In this document: positions 52,958 to 62,313 of the stretch, one piece after another
Layout of the letters: every line of letters begins with the position of its first letter
Position numbering within the stretch: the first letter of the stretch is position 1
Assembly: GCF_014274465.1 (NCBI RefSeq)
Contig: NZ_CP060394.1
Span: forward strand, 4,154,001-4,218,000
DNA length: 64,000 nucleotides
Source of the DNA: Alloacidobacterium dinghuense
GTDB lineage: Bacteria; Acidobacteriota; Terriglobia; Terriglobales; Acidobacteriaceae
Direction of reading: 5' to 3'
The notes under the pieces: model-generated
Database searches by the model: none
Told to the model about the DNA's origin: nothing
The model's input: only the letters and a program-made list of their open reading frames with translations
Position numbers and translations under genes: made by a program

Positions 52958-54267
52958 CGCAGTGTCGCTCCTGTCAGAGATTCGAGGTGGGCCAGCGCAG
53001 TCTCATGATCGAGAAGCGTCTGCGCATATTCGAGCTTCAGGTTGAGGAGATCAGTGAAGTACAAGAGCACATGCGTGAACTGTTCTTTACTCGATGCGTA
53101 GGCGCTGAGAGTGGCTTGATACGCCGCATCGGACTGGGGAACCAGGCCTTCGCGATACTCTTTCAAAAGGTCTTCATCCCGCGTCGCCTGCACATAGTCC
53201 TGCTGAACCTGGGAGAGCTGCTGCGCCAAATGCGCATCGAGCGTCTGCCGCGACGCGATAAGTTCTTCCTGCGCTTCCGCGATCTCCGCGTTGACGCGCT
53301 TCTTGCGCGGAAAGCGAACATTAAAGGTGAATTCGTAATAGTCCCGATACTTGCGGTCGGTGTTCTGGTACATGTAGCCGACCTCAAAGTCGGGCTTGCC
53401 CTCACGCTTCGCGGATGCGACTTGCGCATCTTGCTTCTGAATAGCACTCGCATCCACTTGAATCTGAGGATTGTTGTTCTTGATCAGTGCCAGCAGTTCA
53501 TCAGAGCGGAGTTTCAGCGGAGTTTCGTTCAGATCTTCAGTAACGATGTCAGGTGATGTCTGATCGCGGTTCAACAGCCCCTTGAGATGCGCCTGTAGCT
53601 GCCCCATCTGCTGATGGTGCATGGTGATCTCGCGCACAATCTTCGTGCGGTTCACCTGCGCTTCGAGTATGTCCTGCTGCATTCCCTGGCCAACTTGATA
53701 ATGGGCAGTCGCATCCTGAATAAGTTGGTCGAGAACGGCCTCGTTCTGGTGCAGGATGCCAAGGGTCTGTTGCAGATAAGCAAGCTGAAGGTAGTCGGCC
53801 TTCACCGCATCGGCGATGCCGACTTCGATCACATCGATTTCAGCCTCTTTTGTGTTAGCGTCGCGATCAGCGACCTGTCCACGCAGCCTGAGTTTTCCCG
53901 GATAGGGTAGTTCCTGCGAAGCGCCGATGCCGATGTACGCAAAGTCGCTGTTGGTATATCCGGCAAAAGGTTTCGGGCTGCCGACACTGAACTGCTGGTA
54001 GGTGAGTTTCGGATCAGGCAACGTGGTCACCTGCGGCGCCATCTGCCGCGCGGCTCGCGCCTCATGATCGGAAGCTGAAATCTGCGGATTGCTTGCCTCA
54101 GCTTCGGCCAAGAGCTGAGTAAGAGGTGTTGGCGAACTTACTGCCGCCTCCTGTGCCAAAACAGGCGAGGCAACTGCCAGCACGAGCGTGATCGTCAGCG
54201 TAGAGAGAGACTTCATCGGATGGCCCCAACGTTCAAAGTAGCGCGCAATTGCACGGTGCCGATTCAT
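52954..54267 (-). CDS. cusC: CusC/TolC-type outer-membrane efflux protein
   Basis: 437 aa with a signal peptide (LTITLVLAVASPVLA) and the long alternating coiled-coil helices of the TolC family in two repeats; conserved PDPKLTYQ and GASQELPYPGKLRLR mark the heavy-metal branch. It forms the outer-membrane duct for CusBA. Overlaps both neighbours by four bases. An internal start (MKSLSTLT) right at the signal peptide may be the true one. Confidence 0.9.
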   Translation of the reverse strand: MNRHRAIARYFERWGHPMKSLSTLTITLVLAVASPVLAQEAAVSSPTPLTQLLAEAEASNPQISASDHEARAARQMAPQVTTLPDPKLTYQQFSVGSPKPFAGYTNSDFAYIGIGASQELPYPGKLRLRGQVADRDANTKEAEIDVIEVGIADAVKADYLQLAYLQQTLGILHQNEAVLDQLIQDATAHYQVGQGMQQDILEAQVNRTKIVREITMHHQQMGQLQAHLKGLLNRDQTSPDIVTEDLNETPLKLRSDELLALIKNNNPQIQVDASAIQKQDAQVASAKREGKPDFEVGYMYQNTDRKYRDYYEFTFNVRFPRKKRVNAEIAEAQEELIASRQTLDAHLAQQLSQVQQDYVQATRDEDLLKEYREGLVPQSDAAYQATLSAYASSKEQFTHVLLYFTDLLNLKLEYAQTLLDHETALAHLESLTGATLR

Positions 54268-54830
54268 CTGACTTCCGTCTCCTTTTCCGCTAGAGACCGC
54301 GCGAGTTGCTCATGCAAGTTTGCTGCGGTCGCAGCTTCTCTTGATTTCGTCGCAAAATATTGTTCCCAAAATCGGCTCTGGTCATAGGCGGAAGGATAAT
54401 TTGTCTTGTACTTCGCCGGATTTGCAGCGATGAGGTCACTCTGGACCTGGTATTCGTTGCTTTCCTTCGCGAAGATCTGAGCTTGTCGCGCAAAATAGCT
54501 TGCGATTTCCCTGTGATCGTCAGATGTTTTTGCACTTCTGATCAGCGTTTTCACTTCTCTCTTGCTCATCTGAGAAAGCTCGGACGATGAAGGCTGAACT
54601 GAAATCGTCTGAACAGCAACACCTGCGATGGTGTCGGGATCCACTTCGTAGGCAGTGGTCGCAACTCGCAGGACAGCGGGCGCGTTCATGGTGGTTGCGG
54701 GAGGAAGAGGGGTACCTTCAATTGAGGTTTGAGACAAAGGTGTTAGTGTGTTCGCGGCTGTAAGCTGCCCAGAAGCGGAAGGCGCACCGGCGAGCACGAG
54801 CGTGGCGGTCACAAATGAGACCACGTGCAT
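54264..54830 (-). CDS. exported protein heading the Cus operon
   Basis: 188 aa with a signal peptide (VVSFVTATLVLAGAPSASG). The rest is an extended Ser/Thr/Pro region followed by helices (EVKTLIRSAKTSDDHREIASYFARQAQIFAKESNEYQ and AANLHEQLARSLAEKE). No family recognised. Its stop overlaps the cusC start (ATGA), so it is made with the pump; perhaps a periplasmic helper. Confidence 0.75.
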   Translation of the reverse strand: MHVVSFVTATLVLAGAPSASGQLTAANTLTPLSQTSIEGTPLPPATTMNAPAVLRVATTAYEVDPDTIAGVAVQTISVQPSSSELSQMSKREVKTLIRSAKTSDDHREIASYFARQAQIFAKESNEYQVQSDLIAANPAKYKTNYPSAYDQSRFWEQYFATKSREAATAANLHEQLARSLAEKETEVR

Positions 54831-54922
54831 ACGGACTCCAATCTCGATTGCTGTTCAAAACATCGCCAGCGCGCAGACACGTACGTCTGCGCTCGGCGAA
54901 AGCAGAGCGAGAAAGGTGAAAA

Positions 54923-55294
54923 CTAGATTCTTAGAACGGAGATAAAACTGAGCGGCGGTTGTGGAGGCGAGGCGTCGGCGTGCTCCACCAATCCTGTGGC
55001 AACAGGATTCGCGATTAGCGAGTCGGTTGCGGAAAGCCAATCTACGGCAAGCGCAACCAGATGATAAGTGACAGCCTTTGTATCGAGCGCATTGTCTTGA
55101 GCACTCTTGGGCGTTTTCTGGCAGCAGCCATGCGAGGCGGGCATCCCCATCTGCTCGCAGTGGTTCTTCTTCGCCAGGCAGCAGGCACGTTCCTCGGCAT
55201 TCATCTGCACATCGGACACCATGCAGGCCATCGCTGGCGTCAGATACGATACCAGAAGCAGAATGATGATCCCGAATTGGCGCGCTGCCTTCAT
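54923..55294 (-). CDS. small Cys-rich exported protein
   Basis: The ATG after AAAAGGGC gives 123 aa (MKAARQFGIIILLLVSYLTPAMA is the signal peptide); a longer frame is unlikely. The mature part starts CMVSDVQMNAEERACCLAKKNHCEQMGM, then GCCQKTP, with Cys and Met arranged as in copper-binding peptides. The C-terminus is Pro-rich. It lies at the head of the Cus operon. A 5' fragment of a close relative lies at 59.7 kb. Confidence 0.7.
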   Translation of the reverse strand: MKAARQFGIIILLLVSYLTPAMACMVSDVQMNAEERACCLAKKNHCEQMGMPASHGCCQKTPKSAQDNALDTKAVTYHLVALAVDWLSATDSLIANPVATGLVEHADASPPQPPLSFISVLRI

Positions 55295-55332
55295 GCCCTT
55301 TTCACTAGGATAGGCTAAATGGGACATTCGAT

Positions 55333-55890
55333 TCAAAAAAAACCAATCAACAAACCGGCGCTCATGCCGATGGACTGCTGGTGGCCACCCGCAAAGCTGT
55401 AGTCGTAAGCCGGTTCGAGGAACCAACCGAAGCGGTGCTTGCCAGTTGGCCAAAACATAAAGTCTCCTGCCACCTCACCAGCGATCGAATCGGTCGTTTT
55501 TCCATTTTGTGAGAGGTGAACCCATTGAGGACCGGCGCCAAACATAAACTCCGCCTTGCGCGATAAGGTCCATGGCTTCTTGAAGAGCAGATCCGTGTCC
55601 CACTCTGTGGATTTCCGGGTGTAGAAAGGTGAGATACCGGCCTCAATCTCTAGCCAATTCTCGATAGGCGTAATCTCTGCGGCAAGATTCGGCGCGAACG
55701 TAGCTGCGCCGCCGCCGAAGTTCCAGTTTGTAGCTGCCCCAAGTTCAAGGATGACCTTCGGATCTTTATCTTCCCCGGCGTCTTGCCACTGGCTGGGCGC
55801 TTGACTGGAAGACTGGCCGAAAGCAGACAGATACCCAAACAGTAACAGATACATTCCAGCGAGCATGGGCAGACGCATAGATGTATCCAT
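55333..55890 (-). CDS. outer-membrane beta-barrel-like protein
   Basis: 185 aa with a signal peptide (LPMLAGMYLLLFGYLSAFG) and alternating aromatic/glycine strands (VILELGAATNWNFGGG, WLEIEAGISPFYTRK, HRFGWFLEPAYDYSFAGG) ending in Phe, GLLIGFF, as outer-membrane barrels do. Probably a small porin-like or adhesion barrel. Same strand as the Cus operon, 38 nt upstream of the Cys-rich gene. Confidence 0.65.
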   Translation of the reverse strand: MDTSMRLPMLAGMYLLLFGYLSAFGQSSSQAPSQWQDAGEDKDPKVILELGAATNWNFGGGAATFAPNLAAEITPIENWLEIEAGISPFYTRKSTEWDTDLLFKKPWTLSRKAEFMFGAGPQWVHLSQNGKTTDSIAGEVAGDFMFWPTGKHRFGWFLEPAYDYSFAGGHQQSIGMSAGLLIGFF

Positions 55891-55956
55891 AGTAAGTTGT
55901 GCGAATTGATCTGGCCGCTCAGAGATGAAGTTAACGAAGTGGCGCACACTCAGAGC

Positions 55957-56577
55957 TTAGCCGGGAAAGCGCTCTGAGCCTACCCACAGTTGAGCCAGAT
56001 CTCTGAGGTTGTCCTTGTATAGGCGCGTTACCAAGTAGTTCTTCCCATTTTTTACCCGCAGCCTGTACTCTCCGGTCGGTAAAGGTTGGATCTCCTCCAC
56101 GGCGGAAATATTTACGACGACCGAGCGGTGAATACGAATAAAGCCGTAGGGCTTGAGCTTTTCCGCGATAGACGAGAGAGATTCCCGCAGCAAATAGGGA
56201 TTGGGCCGGTGTTGCAACGAAACGTAATTGCCTTCGGCTTGTACTGCCACGATCTCAGCTAAATCCAGGAATAAGATTCTTCCCTTTGCCTTGCACGCGA
56301 TTCGTGGCGCCTGTCGTTTTGCTAGAACCTCCAATTGCTGCAAGGCTCGGATAAGGTTGGCATCATCAACTCGGGCTACCGGAAGCGATGGAGTATTTAT
56401 AGTTTCGTAGAACCCATCCCCTGCTGTCGATTCGAGAGTGTATTCCCGTTTGCTCTTGGTGGAGCAAGTCGTATTGCCCTGCGGTGAGCTAGCCGAAGCC
56501 TCTGCATTAGCGTGAGTTAGTTGGACAAACATCTCACGTGCAATGGTCTTCTTGTTCTGACTCTTGCGGGCGTTCAC
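55957..56577 (-). CDS. LytTR-type transcription regulator without receiver domain
   Basis: 206 aa; residues ~95-200 form a LytTR DNA-binding domain (RILFLDLAEIVAVQAEGNYVSL, LLRESLSSIAEKLKPYGFIRIHRSVVVNISAVEEI, GEYRLRVKNGKNYLVTR). The first 90 residues are unstructured, with no receiver. It is the first gene of the - strand block leading into the Cus operon, so it is the most likely local regulator of it. Confidence 0.85.
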   Translation of the reverse strand: MNARKSQNKKTIAREMFVQLTHANAEASASSPQGNTTCSTKSKREYTLESTAGDGFYETINTPSLPVARVDDANLIRALQQLEVLAKRQAPRIACKAKGRILFLDLAEIVAVQAEGNYVSLQHRPNPYLLRESLSSIAEKLKPYGFIRIHRSVVVNISAVEEIQPLPTGEYRLRVKNGKNYLVTRLYKDNLRDLAQLWVGSERFPG

Positions 56578-56780
56578 GATGGAACCTCCCTCTGCCGACT
56601 CGTTTCCACTTCGTGCTACCAGAAGCGAGACTGACGAGTGCGCTGCTTCTACGTGAAAATGGTCCTACATAACCGGGGCACTGAATCCGTCTGACCATCT
56701 ACCCACGGGAACAATAAACGCGTCGATTGGTTGGTGATTTCGGCAGATCGGCACCCTAGGCCTTACCTTCCAGCCCATAG

Positions 56781-57263
56781 TTACTTCTGCCCAGCGCTCA
56801 CTGCTGACGGAAAGCTCGATTGCGCGCCGAAATAACACTCAATGGATTGCAACTCTCCGTTCTTGATTCGGAGATACTCCACGTTCCGAAACGACTTACC
56901 GTCCTTGGTGTGGCAAAGATACTTCACAAAAGCATCGTCCGCGCCAGTGGTGATTCGCTCCAGGTCAAAATGTCCAATGAAATCGATCTGTGTTTCCCAG
57001 CATCGCGCTTTGAAAGTGCTCTTGTTGATGTGGTCGTCGCCGGCCGCGCTTGTAAAGGTGAAGTTGTCGGCGAGCAAGCTATCTACTGGGCCCCAGTCTT
57101 TTTTCTTCCAGGCTGCGTACCAATTCCGAACTACCTCCTCGTTCGTTAAGTTCTGGTCTCCCAATGCGCTAACTTTTGCCGGTCCCGACAGGCTCACGGC
57201 GCCCACCAGCGCGCAGGCTCCCGTTGTGAGCAGATTCCTGCGCGACACTGCGACCCTTTTCAT
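56781..57263 (-). CDS. exported NTF2/SnoaL-like protein
   Basis: 160 aa with a twin-arginine-like signal (VSRRNLLTTGACALVGAVSLSG). The mature part is an NTF2-like cone: NEEVVRNWYAAWKKKDWGPVDSLLADNFTFTSAAGDDH, DAFVKYLCHTKDGKSFRNVEYLRIKNGELQSIECYFG. Such folds bind small ligands or act as isomerases; the ligand is not known. The start lies inside the 3' end of the TetR gene, suggesting coupling. Confidence 0.78.
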   Translation of the reverse strand: MKRVAVSRRNLLTTGACALVGAVSLSGPAKVSALGDQNLTNEEVVRNWYAAWKKKDWGPVDSLLADNFTFTSAAGDDHINKSTFKARCWETQIDFIGHFDLERITTGADDAFVKYLCHTKDGKSFRNVEYLRIKNGELQSIECYFGAQSSFPSAVSAGQK

Positions 57264-57915
57264 AGTTCGTTCTCCTTTTCAACCTCGTTTGCGGTTGCCC
57301 GGCGCGCAGGGACCGCAGCCAGCCCACGATATTTCTGATCCCCGCTTTCCACACCTTCGCATCTTGAGCATTCTTCGCTAATGTGGCGTAGCCCTCGACC
57401 ATCGCCACCAGAAAGCTGGCAGCCTCGCCTGGATTCAGGTCACGGCGAACTGTTCCTTGGGACTGCCCTTTCCGCAAAAGCGTTGCAACACCTTGCTGCC
57501 AGTCAAGGAATATCCTCTCCAGTCGCTTGCGGAATTGCTCGTCCAACGGAGACATCTCCTGTGCCAAAAGGAGCAGCGGACAACCGGCGCGAACATCTTG
57601 GGTCCGATCTGGTATCCGCCGGACAACGCCGATCAAAATGTCGATGGATTCTCCCTCGCTACGCATAGGACGCAACCACCTGTCGTGCGTAAGTTTTGCG
57701 ACCTTCTCTTCGATGACGGCATATCCCAGGGTTTCCTTGCTGTCGAAGTGGTAATAGAGCGCTCCCTTGGTGACCTTGGCGGCGGCGAGAATTGCATCGA
57801 TGCTGGCACTCTGGAAGCCTGATCTGTGGACCTCACGAAAAGCAGCCTGCAGCAGGCGTTCCCGTGTTCGCTCCGGATCACGGGTCCTTCGCTTCTTCTC
57901 GCGATCAGCTAACAT
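57169..57915 (-). CDS. TetR-family repressor
   Basis: 248 aa: an HTH at residues ~15-62 (RTRERLLQAAFREVHRSGFQSASIDAILAAAKVTKGALYYHFDSKETLGYAV) and a TetR_C ligand domain. The last ~30 residues are low-complexity and overlap the start of the NTF2-like gene by 95 nt, so the original stop may have been lost. A perfect inverted repeat sits on its start codon and probably gives self-repression; the NTF2-like gene would share that control. Confidence 0.85.
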   Translation of the reverse strand: MLADREKKRRTRDPERTRERLLQAAFREVHRSGFQSASIDAILAAAKVTKGALYYHFDSKETLGYAVIEEKVAKLTHDRWLRPMRSEGESIDILIGVVRRIPDRTQDVRAGCPLLLLAQEMSPLDEQFRKRLERIFLDWQQGVATLLRKGQSQGTVRRDLNPGEAASFLVAMVEGYATLAKNAQDAKVWKAGIRNIVGWLRSLRAGQPQTRLKRRTNYEKGRSVAQESAHNGSLRAGGRREPVGTGKS

Positions 57916-57929
57916 ACGAACTAGTATGT
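57912..57929. promoter_or_regulatory. TetR-type operator over the start codon
   Basis: Arms ACATAC and GTATGT around GAACTA; the left arm includes the complement of the TetR ATG. Confidence 0.65.
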
Positions 57930-58297
57930 ATGTTAATCATTTTTATAGTCAATAAAAATGATCCGACTGACTCCTGGCGGCTCAGTGTTCTCGAATTTTG
58001 TAATCTCTCGCCAGTGTGTGTATGAAAAGTTGGAGAAACAGTCGTTCTAGGCGCTTTGGGCCCGTCCCAAGAAGTTGTTAGTCTGCCACTCTGCTTCGAT
58101 ATCTGAAATGTTGGGCCTGTTGTGTCACGTAATCGTTATGAACGTGGAACGCCACATGCTCCGTTAGCTGTCACTCGGCAGGAATTTGTGGAGTTGTGCG
58201 CCGATTCCGCTCTGCACTGCTGGAGCGTCGGGTGATACGTGACGTAAATCGCCAGTCATCTCGCCACGGCGACTTTCATATGGAGAAAAGAGGAGAC
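57930..58297. other. gap between TetR and HAF genes
   Basis: About 370 nt between divergent genes; should hold both promoters. No gene seen. Confidence 0.4.
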
Positions 58298-59554
58298 ATG
58301 AACACACTAAGACAGTTGTGCAATTTCCGGATACCGTGTGTTACGACAATTGTGCTGGCTTGCGCCGGCAATGCAGTCGCTCAAGCGAGTTATAGAGTTA
58401 CCGATTTGGGCACTCTCCACAATGGGTATTTTGGTTGTGCCATGGGCGTCAATAATCAGGGGTGGACGGAGACCCAGTACGGGGTCTTGGACGCGTCTGG
58501 GAAGCTTGTAAAGGGGCGGGTGGCGATAACCATCGACGAATTCAAGCTCGACCTCGGCACTCTCGGAGGACCGAACAGTTGGGACAACCCCTTTGGCGGC
58601 GAGATCAACGATCGAGGGGAGGCAGTCGGTTACTCCGAAACATCTGTTCCAGATCCGGACGGGGAAGACGTTTGCGGCTTCGGCACACACCTTACGTGTC
58701 GTCCGTTTCTTTGGCAATATTTCCACATGAGTGCTCTCCCGACGCTCGGCGGAAATAACGCGCAGGCCAGCGCCATGAATAACCGCGGACAAATCATAGG
58801 ATTTGCGGAAAACGGTATCCTGGACTCCACATGCCCCGCTAACACAACTAATAATCGGATTGCGCTCCCGGTGTTATGGGAAAAAGGCCAACCCCGACCT
58901 CTTCCTACAGTGGGTAGCGATCCAGACGGGGCCGCGGACGCCATCAACGATCGAGGCCAAGTCGTGGGTTACTCGGGAACCTGCACCGCAGCGCTGCACG
59001 CCGTGCTATGGGAAAACGGCAAGGCCTCCCCGCTTCCCGACCTCGGAACAGGCGCCACCGCCTTCGGCATTAACGACCGGGGCCTAATTGTTGGGCTGGT
59101 CGGCAGCCCCGACAACTCAACCTACTATGCCGCGCTTTGGCAGAACGGCGTACTCACAAACCTCCGGACTCTGCCGGGAGATTTTACCGCCATAGCCAGC
59201 GGCATCAACAACAAGGGTCAAGTGGTGGGAAGCACCCAGGATGCCAATTTTAACTGGTCCCATGCCTTCATCTGGCAGGACGGCGTGATGACCGACCTTG
59301 GCACGCTATTTCCTGCAAGTTCCAACCTCTCCCCAACCATGGCTAACCAGATCAACGAGCGCGGACAAATCTCAGGCATGGCAACGGTGCTCAGCGGGCC
59401 TCATACGGGCGAGACCCACGCCTTTCTGGCAACCCCCGTAGATGAAAGCATAGACAAGTCGGTTGCGGATGTCGTGACCACGCAACCGAAGCTGCCCGCA
59501 AATGTTGGCAAACAGCTTTTGCCGAGATTCAGACCCGGCCAATTCGACCGATAA
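58298..59554 (+). CDS. exported HAF-repeat protein
   Basis: AGGAGAC before the ATG (MNTLRQLC) sets the start, 418 aa, with a signal peptide (TTIVLACAGNAVAQA). The mature chain is built of 6-7 repeats of the type DLGTLxG...A..INxRGQVVGYS and HAxLWxxG, the HAF pattern (also beta-propeller-like). Function is unknown; these are common in Acidobacteria and probably act at the cell surface. Confidence 0.82.
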   Translation: MNTLRQLCNFRIPCVTTIVLACAGNAVAQASYRVTDLGTLHNGYFGCAMGVNNQGWTETQYGVLDASGKLVKGRVAITIDEFKLDLGTLGGPNSWDNPFGGEINDRGEAVGYSETSVPDPDGEDVCGFGTHLTCRPFLWQYFHMSALPTLGGNNAQASAMNNRGQIIGFAENGILDSTCPANTTNNRIALPVLWEKGQPRPLPTVGSDPDGAADAINDRGQVVGYSGTCTAALHAVLWENGKASPLPDLGTGATAFGINDRGLIVGLVGSPDNSTYYAALWQNGVLTNLRTLPGDFTAIASGINNKGQVVGSTQDANFNWSHAFIWQDGVMTDLGTLFPASSNLSPTMANQINERGQISGMATVLSGPHTGETHAFLATPVDESIDKSVADVVTTQPKLPANVGKQLLPRFRPGQFDR

Positions 59555-59638
59555 CAGGATTCGTTCCCCTGAGTATGTGCGCGATGCCTGTTCGATTTGA
59601 TACTTCAGATGCGACAATTGCACGGTTAGGAACACGAA

Positions 59639-59672
59639 CCCGTGAGGCGTGATAAACGACACGCCTCACGGG
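59639..59672 (+). terminator. perfect 13-bp hairpin after the HAF gene
   Basis: Arms CCCGTGAGGCGTG and CACGCCTCACGGG with an 8-nt loop, followed by TCTTC. It lies 85 nt after the HAF stop. Confidence 0.75.
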
Positions 59673-59709
59673 TCTTCAATGATCGCACCGCCGATGCCAG
59701 TGTATTCGT

Positions 59710-59777
59710 ATCTCTTCAGTTTGTCTGGATCGTGGAGGAAGCAGAATGACTATCCCGAATTGGCGTGCTGCCTTCAT
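59710..59777 (-). pseudogene. 5' fragment of a Cys-rich exported protein gene
   Basis: On the - strand, the first 12 codons (MKAARQFGIVILL) almost match the start of the Cys-rich gene at 54923-55294; similarity then ends. It is a leftover of a second copy. Confidence 0.6.
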
Positions 59778-60055
59778 GCCTTGATCGTCAGATTAGAACC
59801 TATCTCATAAATCGACTCCAGCTGGCTTCCTCGTCCCGCGTAACTACCGGTTTGGATGTCAGTGGGCTTCACATCATAGAGAAAGCTTGAAACGAACCTA
59901 GTCAGGCCGAATGCGCCTAAGAGTCCAGCAGCCAATCCCAAAGCAGCAACTGACATATCCTGTCTGACGACCAGCCCTATTACGCGACTCCGTTGGACTC
60001 CTAAAGCGACACGTACCGCCATTTCCTGCCTCCTCTGTCCTACTGAGTAGCTCAT
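59774..60055 (-). pseudogene. MacB/FtsX-type permease remnant
   Basis: 93 codons encode the C-terminal end of an ABC permease: RRQEMAVRVALGVQRSRVIGLVVRQDM, then LGLAAGLLGAFGLTRFVSSFLYDVKPTD. The first ~700 residues and the last membrane helix are missing. It ends exactly where the Cys-rich fragment begins, so the two were joined by a deletion. Confidence 0.75.
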
Positions 60056-60180
60056 AACGCCGAAAACCTGACACTTGTTTCTGTAAATTACGACCTTTGG
60101 CTGTCACGGAATTCTCGGGAAGTCATGGGAATCGATAGGCAGGGAAAGGAATTAACGGTAACGAGGTAATCGATTCATGC

Positions 60181-60256
60181 GGGGGCGTAGTTCAGCTGGT
60201 TAGAGCGCGCCTGCCTGTCACGCAGGCGGCCGCGGATTCGAGTCCCGTCGCTCCCG
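60181..60256 (+). tRNA. tRNA-Asp (GTC)
   Basis: A complete cloverleaf: acceptor GGGGGCG/CGCTCCC with one G-T pair and discriminator G, D-arm with GTTCAGCTGGTTAGAG, anticodon stem CCTGC/GCAGG around CTGTCAC (anticodon GTC), and TTCGAGT T-loop. The CCA is not encoded. The last T-stem pair (53-61) is A-C instead of the near-universal G-C. Confidence 0.9.
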
Positions 60257-60479
60257 TCAGAAGTCCAACTTTCGATTTCGACCCAGCTTCCATGAGTGAC
60301 TCGGCGCGGTTATGCACTCATCCCAACGATGCAAATTGTCGGTTGATTGCACCGGTTTGAACTAGGACGCGGTGCGGCGAATGACACGCGTCCCACCCCG
60401 ACGATGACTCATCGCCGCCACTATCTATTGATCCTCCGGTACTCCTTCGCGAGGAGTGAAGCGAGCGAGATCCTTATAT

Positions 60480-61508
60480 CTATCCGCGATGCTTACCTCC
60501 AAGCCCAAAGCGAACTCGATATTCTGCCGGAGTGAGTCCTACCACTTTCTTGAACACCTGCCGGAATGCGCTGATGTCGTGGTATCCGACCATGGAGGTG
60601 ATTTCTTCAACGGTGTGAAGTGAAAATTCGAGTGCCTCCTGGGCCTTGGTAACGCGAACCTGTTGAAAGTACTCGCTTGGCTTCAGGCCCGTCGCCCGAT
60701 AAAACCTGCGCAAGAACGTACGCTCACCGATTGCGGCCAACCTCGCCAAAGCCGCAACAGTTAGTTCCTCGGAGTACTTGCTGTGGATCCAATGCTGGAG
60801 TTGCAAAATTTGAGCGTCACCGTGCAAGAGGTTGGGAGAGAAGGCGGTATATAGACGCTGATCAGTTCGTGGCGGGTCGACCACGAAGAATCGCGCCGCC
60901 GCCAACATCACAGTTGGGCTCATCAGTTTCTGGATCCATCGTAAGCCGAGATCGATCCAGGCCATCACGCCACCCGCAGTGAAAACGCCCCCATGGTCAA
61001 TGAGCAGTTTCTCTATCTCTATCTTGATTTTTGGGAACCGGCGTTCCAATTCCTGTGCGTGAGACCAGTGAGTCGTGGCAGTTCTCTCATTTAGCAAACC
61101 GGTTTCCGCCAGAAGAAAAGCGCCCGCGCAAACCGAGCAGAGTGCTGTTCCTTGTGCATGTCTTGCTTTCAGCCAGCGGCAAAGGCGTTCTCGAGACGGG
61201 TTGCTGGTTTCGGGAACCCCAATGCTCGGCGGAAGAATGATGGCAGCAAGCTTCTGGCTGCGTCCCGAACACGTCGTGTAGGTACGCACAATGCGGCCCG
61301 AAACTTCACTCAGTTTCCAGTGGCTCACGACAATTTCTCCTACAGACGTTCCTCCTTGTGCATGGTGGACGGAGTTCGCCACGCAGAACAGGTCTGTCAA
61401 TCCGTGAACTGCGGCGGCCTGTGAGTTCGGATAGACCAATATTCCAATCTCGCCGCCGCGCGGGCCTGGGTTTGGTGTCGGTTTTGCCACTGATAATGTC
61501 AAATCCAA
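60480..61508 (-). CDS. GlxA-type transcription regulator (DJ-1/PfpI + AraC)
   Basis: 342 aa. Residues ~20-200 form a DJ-1/PfpI domain (IGILVYPNSQAAAVHGLTDLF, CSVCAGAFLLAETGLLNERTATTHW, FTAGGVMAWIDLGL) and the last ~100 residues an AraC double HTH (ELTVAALARLAAIGERTFLRRFYRATGLKPSEYFQQVRV, GYHDISAFRQVFKKVVGLTPAEYR). Members sense small metabolites. Divergent to the propeller remnant next door; no clear target. Confidence 0.9.
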   Translation of the reverse strand: MDLTLSVAKPTPNPGPRGGEIGILVYPNSQAAAVHGLTDLFCVANSVHHAQGGTSVGEIVVSHWKLSEVSGRIVRTYTTCSGRSQKLAAIILPPSIGVPETSNPSRERLCRWLKARHAQGTALCSVCAGAFLLAETGLLNERTATTHWSHAQELERRFPKIKIEIEKLLIDHGGVFTAGGVMAWIDLGLRWIQKLMSPTVMLAAARFFVVDPPRTDQRLYTAFSPNLLHGDAQILQLQHWIHSKYSEELTVAALARLAAIGERTFLRRFYRATGLKPSEYFQQVRVTKAQEALEFSLHTVEEITSMVGYHDISAFRQVFKKVVGLTPAEYRVRFGLGGKHRG

Positions 61509-61560
61509 CCTCTGGCCTTTGTCCCATGGGGATTGATATAAGCATGCTACAGCGTTTTGG

Positions 61561-62313
61561 GTGCGATGGATGCTGAATGCTTACTGCGACTTGCGGGGCG
61601 TGTTTTTGCTCAATGTTCTCCTGTTGAGCACGGTCTCCCGCGCGAGCGCGCAAGATTTCACGCCAAAGTTGACGCAATACGGGCACACCGCCTGGCGCAT
61701 CCAGGATGCCGCATTCGACGGTACACCAGGTCCGATTGCGCAAACGGCTGACGGTTATTTGTGGATCGGCGCCAGTTCAGGATTGGTCCGCTTCGACGGT
61801 GTGAGATTTACTAGCCTGCATGATCCTCGGGGTAAATTCATTGCCGGTCTTGGCGTCGTTTCGCTGCTGGGCACAAAAGACGGGAGCCTACTGATCGGGG
61901 GAAATAGTTTCACTCGACTGAAGAACAATCGGTTCAACGTGATCCGCGAGCGTGTTGGACGCATTAACGCCATGCTGGAAGACAAGAGCGGCAATATCTG
62001 GGTCACGCGCACCCGACAGAGGGATAACGCCGGACCTCTCTGCCGGTTAAGTGGAGACACATTCAAATGCTTTGGTAAGACCGAAGGAATTGACTGTACT
62101 TACGGGGAGTCTCTGGCGCTAAGCGACTCGGGCTCTCTATGGATAGGGTCGAATCCAGAAGTCTGCGTCTGGAATGGGCAAAAGGGCTTCGGATATCTTC
62201 CTGAAGGCTTAGCTCCGGAGACGAATGGGGATGATGTTCTCGATATCCTCACACCTCAATCCTCAATCCCGTATTCACGGACCAACACTCAAAGGAGAAT
62301 CCCATGGACATGA
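61561..62313 (+). pseudogene. regulator-propeller protein, truncated
   Basis: A signal peptide (LLNVLLLSTVSRASA) precedes QYGHTAWRIQDAAFDGTPGPIAQTADGYLWIGASSGLVRFDGVRF and further blades of the two-component regulator propeller. Full proteins of this type have ~1000 residues with a transmembrane histidine kinase or cyclase part; here only ~225 residues remain before similarity stops near 62240 and the frame runs into the hydrolase gene. The break is probably an insertion/deletion scar. Confidence 0.78.
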
